This document shows positions 41,126-52,723 of a stretch of 64,000 nucleotides of DNA, one piece after another; positions within the stretch are counted from its first letter, which is position 1, and each line of letters starts with the position of its first letter. The translations under genes and the position numbers were made by a program. Origin of the DNA: Nocardia coubleae NBRC 108252 (GTDB lineage: Bacteria; Actinomycetota; Actinomycetes; Mycobacteriales; Mycobacteriaceae); assembly GCF_001612805.1 (NCBI RefSeq), contig NZ_BDBD01000011.1:248001-312000 (forward strand), read 5' to 3'. The notes under the pieces were generated by a model. The model saw only the letters and a program-made list of their open reading frames with translations. It did no database searches and was not told the DNA's origin.

Positions 41126-41476
41126 ATGCACTACGCGATCATCGGGTTCCTGACCCTTGCCCTGTGGGTGTACTGCCTCGTCGACATCGTCACCAGCCCC
41201 GACGACGGCATCCGCCACCTGCCGAAGATGGGGTGGCTGATCATCGTCGTCCTGCTGCCGACCATCGGCGCACTGCTGTGGCTGTTCGCCGGACGCCCGA
41301 TCGGCCCGTCGCGCCCGGCGTCCAACACCCGCTTCAGCGAATACGACCGGCCCGGCCGCCACATCGCCACCAACCCAGACGACGACGAGGCCTTCCTGCG
41401 CGGCCTGCGTGAGCGCGCCGAACAGCAGCGCCGCGAGGCCCGCAGGCAACAGCAGCAGGACAACGACGAGGTCTGA
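41126..41476 (+). CDS. PLDc_N-type small membrane protein
   Basis: This 116-residue protein has two membrane segments (IGFLTLALWVYCLVDIV and WLIIVVLLPTIGALLWLFA) of the phospholipase D N-terminal type domain seen alone in many actinobacteria. A charged, Gln/Arg-rich tail ends RRQQQQDNDEV. AAGAGGA lies 9 bases upstream of the ATG. It ends immediately next to the stop of prk on the other strand. The cellular role is unknown. Confidence 0.75.
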   Translation: MHYAIIGFLTLALWVYCLVDIVTSPDDGIRHLPKMGWLIIVVLLPTIGALLWLFAGRPIGPSRPASNTRFSEYDRPGRHIATNPDDDEAFLRGLRERAEQQRREARRQQQQDNDEV

Positions 41477-42355
41477 TCACAGAGTGCGCTTGGGCCGCTT
41501 GTCCATCAACCGCAGGATCAACGGTGTGAAGATCAGCTGCATCGCCAACTCCATCTTCCCGCCCGGCACCACGATGCAGTTGGGCCGCGACATGAACGAA
41601 TCGTGCAGCATCGACAGCAGATACGGGAAGTCGATCACCTTCGGATCGGCGAACCGGATCACCACGAAGCTCTCGTCGGCGGTGGGAATGCTGCGCGCGA
41701 TGAACGGATTGGACGTGTCGACCGTCGGCACCCGCTGAAAATTCACGTAGGTCCGGGAGAACTGCGGGCAGATGTATTTCACGTAGTCGGGCATGCGGCG
41801 CAGGATCGTATCGATCACCGCCTCACTGGAATACCCGCGGTGGGTCTTGTCGCGGTACACCTTCTGGATCCACTCGAGGTTGATGATCGGCACCACCCCT
41901 ACCAGCAGGTCCGTGTGCTGGGCGATGTTCACCGAGTCGGTCACGGCCGCACCGTGCAGGCCCTCGTAGAACAGCAGATCGCTCCCCGGCGCGAGGTCTT
42001 CCCACGGGGTGAACGTGCCAGCCGGCTGCCCGTAGGGTTTGGCCTCCTCGTCGTCGTGCAGGTACTTACGCACCTGCCCGACACCGGTTTCGCCGTACTC
42101 CCGGAACAGCGCCTCGAGCTCGGGCAGCAGATTCGCGTCCTCCCCGAAATGGGAGAACGTGGTGTTGGCCTGCGCTTCGGCCTCGGCCATCGCCAGTTTC
42201 ATCTCCGCCCGGTCGTAGCGATGGAACGAATCGCCCTCCACCACCACCGCGCTGATCCCCTCGCGACGGAATATCTCCTCGAAAGTGCGTGTGACACTGG
42301 TCGTTCCGGCACCGGAGGACCCGGTGATCGCGACGACAGGATGTTTGACCGACAT
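41477..42355 (-). CDS. prk: Phosphoribulokinase
   Basis: This 292-residue bacterial-type (class I) enzyme phosphorylates ribulose 5-phosphate to RuBP for RuBisCO. The P-loop is at residues 11-19 (TGSSGAGTTS), with VVVEGDSFHRYDR near 40 and the typical EGLHGAAVTDSVNIAQHTDLLVGVVPIINLEWIQK in the middle. It is the last gene of the cbb operon, 10 bases after fbp. With RuBisCO it is one of the two enzymes unique to the Calvin-Benson cycle. Confidence 0.95.
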   Translation of the reverse strand: MSVKHPVVAITGSSGAGTTSVTRTFEEIFRREGISAVVVEGDSFHRYDRAEMKLAMAEAEAQANTTFSHFGEDANLLPELEALFREYGETGVGQVRKYLHDDEEAKPYGQPAGTFTPWEDLAPGSDLLFYEGLHGAAVTDSVNIAQHTDLLVGVVPIINLEWIQKVYRDKTHRGYSSEAVIDTILRRMPDYVKYICPQFSRTYVNFQRVPTVDTSNPFIARSIPTADESFVVIRFADPKVIDFPYLLSMLHDSFMSRPNCIVVPGGKMELAMQLIFTPLILRLMDKRPKRTL

Positions 42356-42365
42356 AGGGCGGCTC

Positions 42366-43448
42366 CTAGGTGCGCTGGTCGTGCTTGGCCGGCCGGAACA
42401 GCGAACGCGTCCCGAACAGCGAACTGTCGAAGCTGGGCCCCTCGTCGGGCTCGGTGTGATACCGCTCGACCCGCAACACCTCGTTGCGGGACCCGAAGAT
42501 GAACGGCACCCGCTGATGCACCTGCGTCGGCGGCACCAGCATCACCCGTTCGTGCCCGGTGGTTGCGGCCCCGCCCGCCTGCTCGACGATGAACGCGATC
42601 GGATTGGCGCCGTACAGCAGCGAAACCCGCCCCGGCCGTGCCGGATTGCGGGTATCACGCGGGTACAGATACATGCCGCCCCTGGTCAGGATGTGAAAGG
42701 TGTCGGCGACCAGCGACGCCACCCAGCGCATGTTGAAATCCCGGCCCCTCGGCCCGTCCACCCCCTCCAGGCACTCCTGCACATACCGGCGCACCGGCCG
42801 CTCCCAGAACCGTTCGTTGGCGGCGTTGATCGCGAAACCCGAAGTGTCCTGCGGGATCCGCATGCGCGGGTGGGTGAGCACGAACGCGCCGATCTCCCGG
42901 TCGAGGGTGAACCCGTCGACGCCGCTGCCGGTGGTGAGCACCAGCATCGTGGCAGGCCCGTACAGGGTGAACCCCGCGCACACCTGCCGCACACCGGGCT
43001 GCAGGAAATCTGCGTCGCACGGTTCGGCGGTGCCCTCGAGCACCTCCTGCGGTGCGCGCAGAATGCTGAAGATCGAACCCACCGGCAGATTCACGTCGAT
43101 ATTGCTCGACCCGTCCAGAGCGTCGAACGCCAGCAGGTACTTGCCGCGCCGCTGGGTGGCCGGTACGGCCAGTGCGGTGGCACGCTGCTCGGACAGCAAC
43201 CCCGACAGGTGACCGGTCCACTGGGTCTGGGCCACCATGATCTCGTCGGTCAACGCGTCGAGACGGTCGCTCGCCGACAGCGGCCCGTCCTCGCGTCCCG
43301 GAATCGCCCCGCGCGTCACCTGATTGGCGATGATCTTCGTGGCCGTGGCGACAACATTCACCAGCGCGGAGAATTCCCCCGACGACCCGGGATGACGGTG
43401 TTCCTCCTCGATCGTGTAGCGGGTCAGCGTTTTCAAACTGGTCGGCAT
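42366..43448 (-). CDS. fbp: Class I fructose-1,6-bisphosphatase
   Basis: This 360-residue class I FBPase has the metal-binding FDALDGSSNIDVNLPVGSIF near residue 115 and the C-terminal GGAATTGHERVMLVPPTQVHQRVPFIFGS substrate region. Many actinomycetes use only the class II enzyme (GlpX) for gluconeogenesis, so a class I enzyme inside a cbb operon points to a Calvin-cycle role; that is inference. The ATG at 43448 overlaps cbbX by 16 bases with a GGAGG inside cbbX. Confidence 0.93.
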   Translation of the reverse strand: MPTSLKTLTRYTIEEEHRHPGSSGEFSALVNVVATATKIIANQVTRGAIPGREDGPLSASDRLDALTDEIMVAQTQWTGHLSGLLSEQRATALAVPATQRRGKYLLAFDALDGSSNIDVNLPVGSIFSILRAPQEVLEGTAEPCDADFLQPGVRQVCAGFTLYGPATMLVLTTGSGVDGFTLDREIGAFVLTHPRMRIPQDTSGFAINAANERFWERPVRRYVQECLEGVDGPRGRDFNMRWVASLVADTFHILTRGGMYLYPRDTRNPARPGRVSLLYGANPIAFIVEQAGGAATTGHERVMLVPPTQVHQRVPFIFGSRNEVLRVERYHTEPDEGPSFDSSLFGTRSLFRPAKHDQRT

Positions 43449-44437
43449 GGCGAGGCACCCACCTCCTCGAAAACGCTGCTGCCCAACACGTCCTCGGCGC
43501 ACAACGTGACCAGATCCTCGCGTGACAACGGCCGCCCCGCTTCCACCAGTCGCTTGGCCTGGCGCAATCGGCACCGATCGATCGCATTGCGCACACTGCG
43601 CGCGTTGGAGAACCGGGGTCGCGTCATCCGCACCGTCAGATACCGGGAGAACGCCTCGCGCGCCGCGGCGTCGAAAACGAAATTCTCCGCCGCCACCATC
43701 AGTTCCGCGATGGCGAGCAATTCCTCCTGGGTGTAATCGACGAACTCCAGGTGATGCGCCACCCGGGACGACAACCCCGGATTGGCCGAGAAGAACTTGT
43801 CCATCCGATCCGGGTAGCCGGCGAAGATCACCACCAGATTCGCCCGCTCGTTCTCCATCTCCTGCAGCAGGATCTCGATCACCTCCTGCCCGTAATCGCG
43901 TTCGTTCTCCGGACGGAACAGGTAATAGGCCTCATCGATGAACAACACCCCACCGGCGGCCTTGGCGATCGCCTCCTTGGTCTTCGGGGCGGTGTGGCCG
44001 ATGAACTGACCGACGAGATCGTCGCGGGTCACCGTGTGCACCTTCGGTTTACGGATATAGCCCAGCGCGTGCAGCATCTGCGCCATCCGCAACGCCACCG
44101 TCGTCTTGCCGGTGCCCGGTGGGCCGGTGAAACTCATGTGCATCGTCGGGCGCGACGATTCGAGACCGAACCGGCGGCGCGCCCGATCGATCATCAACAG
44201 CGCCGCGATCTCCCGTACCCGCAGCTTCACATTCGCCAGCCCGATCAGTTCGGCATCCAGCGCGGTCAGGGTCTCGGCCACATCGTGACCGGCCAGATCC
44301 TGCGAAAGATCCAGCAGCGCATCGGCATCGAGCAGTTCCTCGGTCTGCGCCACGTCCTCGGCCGGACGCGACGGCCGGACGTCGGTGACGCCCGGCCGTG
44401 GCAGCCGGAAACCGTTGGCGGTTCCCTCAGCCCCCAT
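43433..44437 (-). CDS. cbbX: Red-type RuBisCO activase CbbX (AAA+)
   Basis: This 334-residue AAA+ ATPase has Walker A GPPGTGKT near residue 105, Walker [13 protein letters not shown] near 160, and the CbbX-typical [22 protein letters not shown] and [14 protein letters not shown]. It remodels inhibited red-type (form IC/ID) RuBisCO by pulling on the large-subunit C-terminus. It overlaps cbbS by 11 bases and fbp by 16, so translation is coupled. Confidence 0.93.
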   Translation of the reverse strand: MGAEGTANGFRLPRPGVTDVRPSRPAEDVAQTEELLDADALLDLSQDLAGHDVAETLTALDAELIGLANVKLRVREIAALLMIDRARRRFGLESSRPTMHMSFTGPPGTGKTTVALRMAQMLHALGYIRKPKVHTVTRDDLVGQFIGHTAPKTKEAIAKAAGGVLFIDEAYYLFRPENERDYGQEVIEILLQEMENERANLVVIFAGYPDRMDKFFSANPGLSSRVAHHLEFVDYTQEELLAIAELMVAAENFVFDAAAREAFSRYLTVRMTRPRFSNARSVRNAIDRCRLRQAKRLVEAGRPLSREDLVTLCAEDVLGSSVFEEVGASPCRPV

Positions 44438-44849
44438 ACCGCTGTCCCTGCGGACGTTCGGTGGCGTAGGAGCGCACGCTGTAGACCTGGCGGCGGTCGG
44501 CGCCCTCGGCGCGAGCCAGTTCGAAACCGGGCTCCTCGGCCGGACGCTGCACCAGGAAACTCAGCGCCGTCGTCTGCTTGGTGTAGGTGGCGTCATAGGC
44601 GTTGACCCGCACATAGTGGCGCGGAAACGTCGACCGGCAGGCGTTGATCTCGGCGAGCACCCCGTCGGGTTCGTCCAGATCGAACAGCGGCAGACCCCAC
44701 ATCTCCCAGTAGGTGTTGCGCGGATGCGGATCGTCGGTGTACTCGATCGACACCGGCCAGTTGTTGAGCAGCGCATACCGCACCTGGGCGGCGATCTCGC
44801 TGTCGGTGAGTTCGGGCAGATACGAGAACGTCCCGTGTCGCAAATACAT
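44427..44849 (-). CDS. cbbS: RuBisCO small subunit
   Basis: This 140-residue protein has the small-subunit start [22 protein letters not shown], then [22 protein letters not shown] and a long C-terminal extension (about 30 residues after [11 protein letters not shown]) that is characteristic of red-type form IC/ID enzymes. It lies 11 bases downstream of cbbL. Confidence 0.95.
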   Translation of the reverse strand: MYLRHGTFSYLPELTDSEIAAQVRYALLNNWPVSIEYTDDPHPRNTYWEMWGLPLFDLDEPDGVLAEINACRSTFPRHYVRVNAYDATYTKQTTALSFLVQRPAEEPGFELARAEGADRRQVYSVRSYATERPQGQRYGG

Positions 44850-44860
44850 GACCGGTCTCC

Positions 44861-47307
<2,447 letters not shown>

Positions 47308-47461
47308 TCACCGATTCGCCGCGGCGGTCTGCGATCGGCGCCGTGGCGCTCGGACAGGTGGTCGATCCCGGTCGAAGAAGCCGTGGACGGGGGCTCGTGC
47401 GGTGAGTACCGTCGTCTGACAGGGGGCGGGATCGTCATCGGGTCGAATGAAGGGGTGGGAC

Positions 47462-48631
47462 ATGGCAACCGAGGTGAAACTTTCCGGGGACGCACTCGAA
47501 CTACCGGGCGGGGTGCGCGTGACATTCGTGCGGACTTTGCGGCTGCCCGAGACGGGGACCTACCCGTTGCCGCCGGGGCTCGGCACCTTCCCGCTGAGGC
47601 GGGTCGCCGACTACCCCGACACCGTGCCCGAGGAATGGCGGGAACGCGGCGGGGTCATGTTGCCGGTCTATCAGCGCGAGGCGCTGTGGTTGAAATTCAG
47701 CGCCATCACCCCGGCCGCCTTGAAGGTGGCGGTCGGCAAGGTGTGCGCGGTGTCGGGTAAGCCGTGGAGTGGCGTGCTCGGCAAGGACCCGCAGAACTAC
47801 CTCGCCCTGCCCGACCAACCGTGGCTCGACGGCATCAACTCCGGTGACGGCGTCGTGCGCCAGTTCGTCGCGGTGCCGATGGGGCTCGGTGCGACCGTCG
47901 AAGGGCAGGTCACCGGCGCGGAGCAGTGGGGTGGGGTGCAGCTGGCGGTGCATAGGCTCACCGAAACGGCGCTCGCGACCTGGCGCAGACAGCAGGAAGA
48001 GGCACGCCCACGGCATCTGCCCCCTCCTCCACAGGGCGGTAATCCACCCTGGGCGACAACGGCTTACGGCGCTCCGATGCCGGTGAGTGCTCCGCCGTAC
48101 GGTGCTGCGGTCGCAGGTGCGCCTGCGGGGGCTCCGTTCGGCGCTCCCCCTCCCGCGGCGCCAGGCAGTGCGCCCGCCCCGTCCGCCGCACCAAGGCCGT
48201 CCGGTGCGCCCCGCGGCGCCCCCGCCGGAAATGCTCGGGGCCACGCGAGCCCACAAGCCAGATCGATGGGGATCGGCGCCGGCGGCACGATGCGCCAGGA
48301 GATCTACGCCGACCACCGCCCCGTCGACGATTACCGCCGCGAAGCCGACGCCCGGATCTTCGTCCACCTCGCTTCCGCCGCCGAGTGGCAACAGATCACC
48401 GGCGAACCGGCCCCCACCACCCCCGTCACCGCGCAGTCCTACGCCGAACACGGCCTTCCCTGGTTCGACTATTACGCCGCCGACGCCGAAGACCTCGCCC
48501 CGGCCGCCGAGCTCGCCGCCGTCGAACCCACCGGCAACTGGATGGCCGACGAACAGCCGAACCCGCCGATCGAAGACGATCTTCCGGTGATCCCATTGGG
48601 CGACAAGGCAGTTGAAGACGGGAACTGGTAG
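47462..48631 (+). CDS. Conserved actinobacterial protein of unknown function with Ala/Pro-rich linker
   Basis: This 389-residue protein starts at ATG 47462 with GAAGGGGTGGGAC in front. The N-terminal part (1-180) is compact and contains LPLRRVADYPDTVPEEWRERGGVMLPVYQREALWLKF. Residues about 190-270 are a disordered Ala/Pro/Gly-rich linker. The C-terminal part holds GIGAGGTMRQEIYADHRPVDDY and VTAQSYAEHGLPWFDYYA, and ends acidic. There is no signal peptide or membrane segment. I do not recognise the family beyond similarity to uncharacterised actinobacterial proteins. Confidence 0.75.
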   Translation: MATEVKLSGDALELPGGVRVTFVRTLRLPETGTYPLPPGLGTFPLRRVADYPDTVPEEWRERGGVMLPVYQREALWLKFSAITPAALKVAVGKVCAVSGKPWSGVLGKDPQNYLALPDQPWLDGINSGDGVVRQFVAVPMGLGATVEGQVTGAEQWGGVQLAVHRLTETALATWRRQQEEARPRHLPPPPQGGNPPWATTAYGAPMPVSAPPYGAAVAGAPAGAPFGAPPPAAPGSAPAPSAAPRPSGAPRGAPAGNARGHASPQARSMGIGAGGTMRQEIYADHRPVDDYRREADARIFVHLASAAEWQQITGEPAPTTPVTAQSYAEHGLPWFDYYAADAEDLAPAAELAAVEPTGNWMADEQPNPPIEDDLPVIPLGDKAVEDGNW

Positions 48632-48813
48632 CCGACGGAGCGCATGGTAGCGGTCGGCAGGCTGCGCCCGCAGCTTCCCATCGGCGCAGAGTCGAAGATC
48701 GGAATTCTCCGGCAGCCGATCCTGGGCCGCCAGTCCCTCGGCTGGCAACTCGGCGAAGGCATAACTACCGGTGGGCAAGGGCAATACCGACGGGCATACG
48801 GCCGCAATTCAGC

Positions 48814-48860
48814 CGCCTCGCGTCAAGGCGGGCCTAGGGGTTCGATTCCCCTAGGCCCCA
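48814..48860 (+). other. Orphan 3' half of a tRNA-like sequence (possible attachment-site scar)
   Basis: The sequence folds as an anticodon-type stem-loop (CGCCT, 7-base loop, AGGCG at 48814-48830), a 5-base variable region, a perfect T arm (AGGGG-TTCGATT-CCCCT at 48836-48852) and the 3' acceptor strand AGGCCCC plus discriminator A. The 5' half is missing: no GGGGCCT acceptor or D arm lies upstream, and the anticodon loop lacks T33. The T arm and acceptor are close to actinobacterial tRNA-Ala. This is what remains at the end of many integrated elements. Confidence 0.55.
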
Positions 48861-48863
48861 CAG

Positions 48864-49784
48864 TCAGTGCTCGACGGAGTCGACCAGCGCCCGGTACACC
48901 CAATTGTGGGCGCGTCCCACGGTGATACGCGCACCGAGAAGCTGTTCTGTCAAAGTCCAATACCGGTGGATCCGATGATCGCTGTCGGTCGCATCGTTCA
49001 GTAGTTGCGCACGGAAACGTCGCGTATCTCGCTCCCCGCGCGCACCGGCATGCGCGTCGACGAACCGATCGAGTTCGTCACCGCCGCGTGGCCGCACACC
49101 GTCGGTAACCAGGGGCACCACGTCGGCCATCACGTCACCGATCTGTCCGTAAAGGCTGCGAGGTTCACGAATCCGATCGGCTGGCCCACGCCAGTACTGC
49201 CGGCGCACAACGCGGTTCAGTTCCGGGTCGGAGACCATCGCGACCAGCTCGGCATAGGCGACGACCTCCTCGACGGACGGATCACCGGGCGGCTCCGGCA
49301 CATTCCAGTAGATCCACCCGTCGACATCGCCCGCCGGTATCGGCGCGAGTGCCCGCAACCAGAACCGCACCAGACAGTCGTGCGCCACCCCGCCGTCCTG
49401 CGCGGCCGCCAGCAGAGCCAGCCGCTCGGCCCGGCACGCAGGGGACGCGTCTTCAACCGCCCGCAGGCAGGCGCGCCGCCAGGCCAGGGTTCGTATTTCG
49501 ACATCGAGGCGGGCGCTTTCGGCGGCAGTCACCTCGGCGATCGACCGCTCACCCCGCAACACCTCGGTAATCGACCCCAACCCGAGCCCGAGCGCCCGCA
49601 ACCGCTTGATCAGCAACACCCGTTCGACGGCCGGCTCCGCGTCGAACAGCCGATGCCCGCCGACACTGCGCCGAGCATCCAGAATGCCCTCGTCGCAGTA
49701 GAACCGAATGGTCCGGACCGCTAGCCCGGTGCTGCGCGCCAACTCCCCGATACTCACCAATGTTGCCTGTGTGTCGTCGGTCAC
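48864..49784 (-). CDS. MerR-family transcriptional regulator
   Basis: This 306-residue regulator has the MerR HTH near residues 10-60 (VSIGELARSTGLAVRTIRFYCDEGIL, then RLFDAEPAVERVLLIKRLRALGLGLGSITEVL) and a large C-terminal domain of about 220 residues without metal-type cysteines. The GTG at 49784 follows GGAGG at 49800-49796. It is divergent from an AcpM-like carrier gene. The ligand is unknown. Confidence 0.85.
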   Translation of the reverse strand: MTDDTQATLVSIGELARSTGLAVRTIRFYCDEGILDARRSVGGHRLFDAEPAVERVLLIKRLRALGLGLGSITEVLRGERSIAEVTAAESARLDVEIRTLAWRRACLRAVEDASPACRAERLALLAAAQDGGVAHDCLVRFWLRALAPIPAGDVDGWIYWNVPEPPGDPSVEEVVAYAELVAMVSDPELNRVVRRQYWRGPADRIREPRSLYGQIGDVMADVVPLVTDGVRPRGGDELDRFVDAHAGARGERDTRRFRAQLLNDATDSDHRIHRYWTLTEQLLGARITVGRAHNWVYRALVDSVEH

Positions 49785-49815
49785 AACCAGTTGAACCTCC
49801 ACCCCGGTGGAGCTC

Positions 49816-49837
49816 TTACGGTACTGCACGTACGTAA
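49816..49837. promoter_or_regulatory. MerR-type dyad in the divergent promoter
   Basis: TTACG-N4-TGCA-N4-CGTAA lies between the MerR gene and the acyl carrier protein gene. Long inverted repeats of this kind between promoter elements are typical MerR sites. Confidence 0.45.
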
Positions 49838-49860
49838 TCACCTCGAACGAAGGACAATTC

Positions 49861-50166
49861 GTGGCAACCACGCAGCAGGAGATCATCGCGGGCATCGCCG
49901 ACATCATCGAGGAGGTGACCGGCATCGAAGCCGCCGAGGTGACTCCGGAGAAATCCTTCATCGAAGACCTCGAGATCGACTCCCTGTCCCTCGTGGAGAT
50001 CGCCGTCCAACTCGAGGACAAGTACGCCGTGAAGATCCCCGACGAGGACCTGTCGAGCCTGCGCACCGTCGGTGACGCCGTCACCTACGTCCAGAAGATG
50101 GAGGCCGAACAACCCGCGCTCGCCGCCGAAATGGCCGCCAAGCTCAAAGACGAGCCGGCTCGCTAG
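49861..50166 (+). CDS. acpM: Acyl carrier protein, AcpM-like
   Basis: This 101-residue carrier protein closely resembles mycobacterial AcpM: QEIIAGIADIIEEVTGIEAAEVTPEKSF, then the phosphopantetheine site EIDSLSLVEIAVQLEDKY (Ser near residue 42) and IPDEDLSSLRTVGDAVTYVQK, followed by a C-terminal extension. AcpM carries the growing chains in FAS-II mycolate synthesis. Here it is alone, without kas genes. The GTG at 49861 follows GAAGGAC. Confidence 0.88.
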   Translation: MATTQQEIIAGIADIIEEVTGIEAAEVTPEKSFIEDLEIDSLSLVEIAVQLEDKYAVKIPDEDLSSLRTVGDAVTYVQKMEAEQPALAAEMAAKLKDEPAR

Positions 50167-50254
50167 GAGCGCACCGGCGAATAAGCGGGCGGTGGTGGGA
50201 GATTCGGATATCGGCTGTTCGGCCGAACCCGCCACCACGCCCGCCGACCCGACG

Positions 50255-50269
50255 TACGATCCGTCTGTG
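50255..50269 (+). promoter_or_regulatory. Possible leaderless start for the receiver gene
   Basis: A TACGAT -10 element at 50255-50260 stands 6 bases before the GTG at 50267, and no ribosome site is visible. This is the arrangement of leaderless mycobacterial transcripts. Confidence 0.4.
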
Positions 50270-50668
50270 GCCGAATCAGATCGTTCCACCCCGCTGCGTG
50301 TGCTGGTCTACAGCAATGACGCCGATACCCGTCAACAGGTGATTCTTGCGCTGGGGCCACGCCCCCGGCCGGATCTACCGGAGCTCGACTACCTCGAGGT
50401 CGCGACCGCGCCGGTCGTCATCGAGCAGATGGATGCCGGTGGGATCGATCTCGCGATTCTCGACGGCGAGTCCGTGCCCGCGGGCGGTCTCGGGATCGCC
50501 AAGCAGCTCAAGGACGAGATCGAGCAGTGCCCGCCGGTTGTCGTGCTCACCGGGCGGCCCGACGATGCCTGGCTGGCCAACTGGTCGCGGGCCGAGGCCT
50601 CGGTGTCGCACCCGATCGACCCCATGCAGCTCACCCGCGCGGTCGCGGGCGTGCTCAACGCCCGCTGA
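50267..50668 (+). CDS. Response-regulator receiver protein (Rv3143-like)
   Basis: This 133-residue protein is a single CheY-like receiver domain without an output domain. The phosphoacceptor candidate is the Asp in LAILDGES near residue 62. The usual conserved Lys of the KP motif is replaced by His (SHPID), so phosphorylation control may be atypical. Mycobacteria have an equivalent gene (Rv3143) just upstream of nuo, which supports orthology by context. A strong terminator follows, so it is separate from nuo. Confidence 0.8.
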   Translation: MAESDRSTPLRVLVYSNDADTRQQVILALGPRPRPDLPELDYLEVATAPVVIEQMDAGGIDLAILDGESVPAGGLGIAKQLKDEIEQCPPVVVLTGRPDDAWLANWSRAEASVSHPIDPMQLTRAVAGVLNAR

Positions 50669-51025
50669 ACGCAGTGTCCCGTTCCGTCGGATAGTCGACG
50701 TCACCCCCATCCCCACAGAACCACTGGTAACCCCAGTGGTTCTGTTGTGTGTGCACCGAGCGGATTACCACCGTTTCGCTCATGAATCTCGGTACTGAAT
50801 TCGATCAAACAGTCCCCTTGAAACGCGCGGCGCACCCCTGAAACCGCGATAGTCTGTGCTCTAGCTCACACGAGCGCGGGTTCTGTATAACGCTCCGCCA
50901 TCGCTGCACAGCGGGCGAGGCCCCGGTTCGGCGGACAACGTTGTCGGCCCCGTCTCGCCGAAAGCTGCCGTCCGCGGCCGCGCCACACGGCACGGCCTGC
51001 TCCAGCGAGGAGGGGAAGTGCAGTC
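50669..51025. other. Leader region of the nuo operon
   Basis: Besides the terminator it holds AT-richer sequence near 50780-50890 and a TATAAC (50886-50891) that may serve as -10 box, about 140 bases before nuoA. No gene is seen here. Confidence 0.45.
50715..50745 (+). terminator. Rho-independent-like terminator
   Basis: A 13-bp perfect stem (ACAGAACCACTGG with its complement) around a 5-base loop TAACC is followed by TGTGTGTG rather than a pure T-tract. It lies 47 bases after the receiver gene. Confidence 0.75.
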
Positions 51026-51406
51026 GTGAACATCGAAGTGCCCGCACTCGTACTCGGCGCCATCGCCGCGGCGTTCGCGGTCTTCTCCGTCATCATGGCG
51101 GCGCTCGTCGGCCCGAGGCGATACAACCGGGCCAAGCTCGAACCCTACGAATGCGGCATCGAACCCACACCGCACGCCGTCGCCGGTGGACCGGGAGACG
51201 TTGGGGGACAACGCTTCCCGGTGAAGTACTACCTCACCGCGATGCTGTTCATCATCTTCGACATCGAGATCGTGTTCCTCTACCCGTGGGCCGTCCATTT
51301 CGACGCCCTCGGGTTGTTCGGGTTCGCCGCGATGGCGCTGTTCATCGTCAATGTGTCGGTCGCCTACGCCTACGAATGGCGCCGCGGCGGCCTCAGCTGG
51401 GAATGA
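51026..51406 (+). CDS. nuoA: NADH-quinone oxidoreductase subunit A
   Basis: This 126-residue protein has three membrane helices and the NuoA signature YECGIEP, then [28 protein letters not shown]. It forms part of the quinone-end membrane arm. The GTG at 51026 is preceded by GAGGAGGGG. It is the first gene of the operon. Confidence 0.95.
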   Translation: MNIEVPALVLGAIAAAFAVFSVIMAALVGPRRYNRAKLEPYECGIEPTPHAVAGGPGDVGGQRFPVKYYLTAMLFIIFDIEIVFLYPWAVHFDALGLFGFAAMALFIVNVSVAYAYEWRRGGLSWE

Positions 51407-51416
51407 GTGGGAAATA

Positions 51417-51971
51417 ATGGGTCTCGAAGAGAAACTGCCCAGCGGGTTCCTGCTGAGCACCGTCGAGGATTTCGCCGGATACCTGCGTAAAGGGTCGCTG
51501 TGGCCGGCCACCTTCGGCCTGGCCTGCTGCGCGATCGAGATGATGGCCACCGGCGCCGGGCGATTCGACATCGCCCGCTTCGGCATGGAAGCCTTCCGCG
51601 CCTCGCCCCGCCAGGCCGATCTGATGATCGTCGCAGGCCGGGTGAGCCAGAAGATGGCACCGGTCCTGCGCCAGGTCTACGACCAGATGACCGAACCCAA
51701 ATGGGTGCTGGCCATGGGTGTCTGCGCGTCCTCGGGCGGAATGTTCAACAACTACGCCATCGTGCAGGGCGTCGACCACGTGGTCCCGGTCGACATCTAC
51801 CTGCCCGGCTGCCCGCCCCGACCGGAAATGCTGCTCAACGCCATCCTCGCGTTGCACGCCAAGATCGCCGAGATGCCGATGGGTGTCAACCGCGAGGAAG
51901 CGATCCGCGCCGCCGAACAGGCCGCGCTCGCCAGCACCCCGACCATCCGCATGGAGGGCCTGCTGCGATGA
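51417..51971 (+). CDS. nuoB: NADH-quinone oxidoreductase subunit B
   Basis: This 184-residue protein ligates the N2 iron-sulphur cluster: [27 protein letters not shown] and PGCPPRPE supply the four cysteines. The ATG at 51417 is 10 bases after nuoA. Confidence 0.96.
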   Translation: MGLEEKLPSGFLLSTVEDFAGYLRKGSLWPATFGLACCAIEMMATGAGRFDIARFGMEAFRASPRQADLMIVAGRVSQKMAPVLRQVYDQMTEPKWVLAMGVCASSGGMFNNYAIVQGVDHVVPVDIYLPGCPPRPEMLLNAILALHAKIAEMPMGVNREEAIRAAEQAALASTPTIRMEGLLR

Positions 51972-52723
51972 CCTTCGACTCCCCCGACAACACCGAAGAC
52001 ACTGCGGGGCAGGGGATTCCGGAGGAAACCCCGGAAGCGCCCAAGCATCGCAAACCGGCCGAGGACGAGGTGATCGGCACCCGCCACGGCATGTTCGGCG
52101 TGCACGGCACCGGCGACACGTCCGGCTACGGCGGCCTGGTCACCCCGGTCGTGCTGCCCGGCGGCACGCCACCCCCGTACGGCGGCTGGTTCGACGCCTT
52201 CGTCGGCACCCTGCGCGCCGCCCTCACCCACCGCGTCATCGCCTTCGACACCGTCATCGAGAAGATCGTCGTCTTCCGCGGCGAACTCACCCTGCACGTG
52301 CGCCGCGAACACCTCGTCGACGTGGCGAGCGCCCTGCGCGACGACAGCTCGCTGCGCTTCGAACTGTGCCTCGGCGTCAGCGGGGTGCACTACCCCGACG
52401 AAACCGGGCGCGAACTACACGCCGTGTACCACCTGATGTCGATCACCCACAGCCGCCGGGTTCGCCTCGAGGTCTCGGTTCCCGATGCCGACCCGCACAT
52501 CCCGTCGCTGTTCTCGGTGTATCCGACCGTCGACTGGCACGAACGCGAAACCTACGACTTCTTCGGCATCCTCTTCGACGGGCACCCCTCGCTCACCCGC
52601 ATCACCATGCCCGACGACTGGCGCGGCCACCCGCAGCGCAAGGACTACCCGCTCGGCGGGATCCCGGTGGAGTACAAGGGCGCGCGCATACCGCCGCCCG
52701 ACGAGCGGAGGACCTACAGCTGA
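51968..52723 (+). CDS. nuoC: NADH-quinone oxidoreductase subunit C
   Basis: This 251-residue protein has the 30-kDa subunit signature [19 protein letters not shown] and [11 protein letters not shown] near the end. An N-terminal extension of about 60 residues, rich in Glu/Pro, is usual for actinobacteria. Its start overlaps the nuoB stop (ATGA). Confidence 0.95.
   Translation: MTFDSPDNTEDTAGQGIPEETPEAPKHRKPAEDEVIGTRHGMFGVHGTGDTSGYGGLVTPVVLPGGTPPPYGGWFDAFVGTLRAALTHRVIAFDTVIEKIVVFRGELTLHVRREHLVDVASALRDDSSLRFELCLGVSGVHYPDETGRELHAVYHLMSITHSRRVRLEVSVPDADPHIPSLFSVYPTVDWHERETYDFFGILFDGHPSLTRITMPDDWRGHPQRKDYPLGGIPVEYKGARIPPPDERRTYS

Noticed and set aside
48787..48860. A complete tRNA gene
   Set aside because: The D arm and the 5' acceptor strand do not pair, and the anticodon loop lacks T33; only the 3' half fits.
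51718..52722. An upstream extension of the nuoD frame into nuoC and nuoB
   Set aside because: The true NuoD begins at ATG 52723; the extension is Arg-rich and out of frame with nuoB and nuoC.
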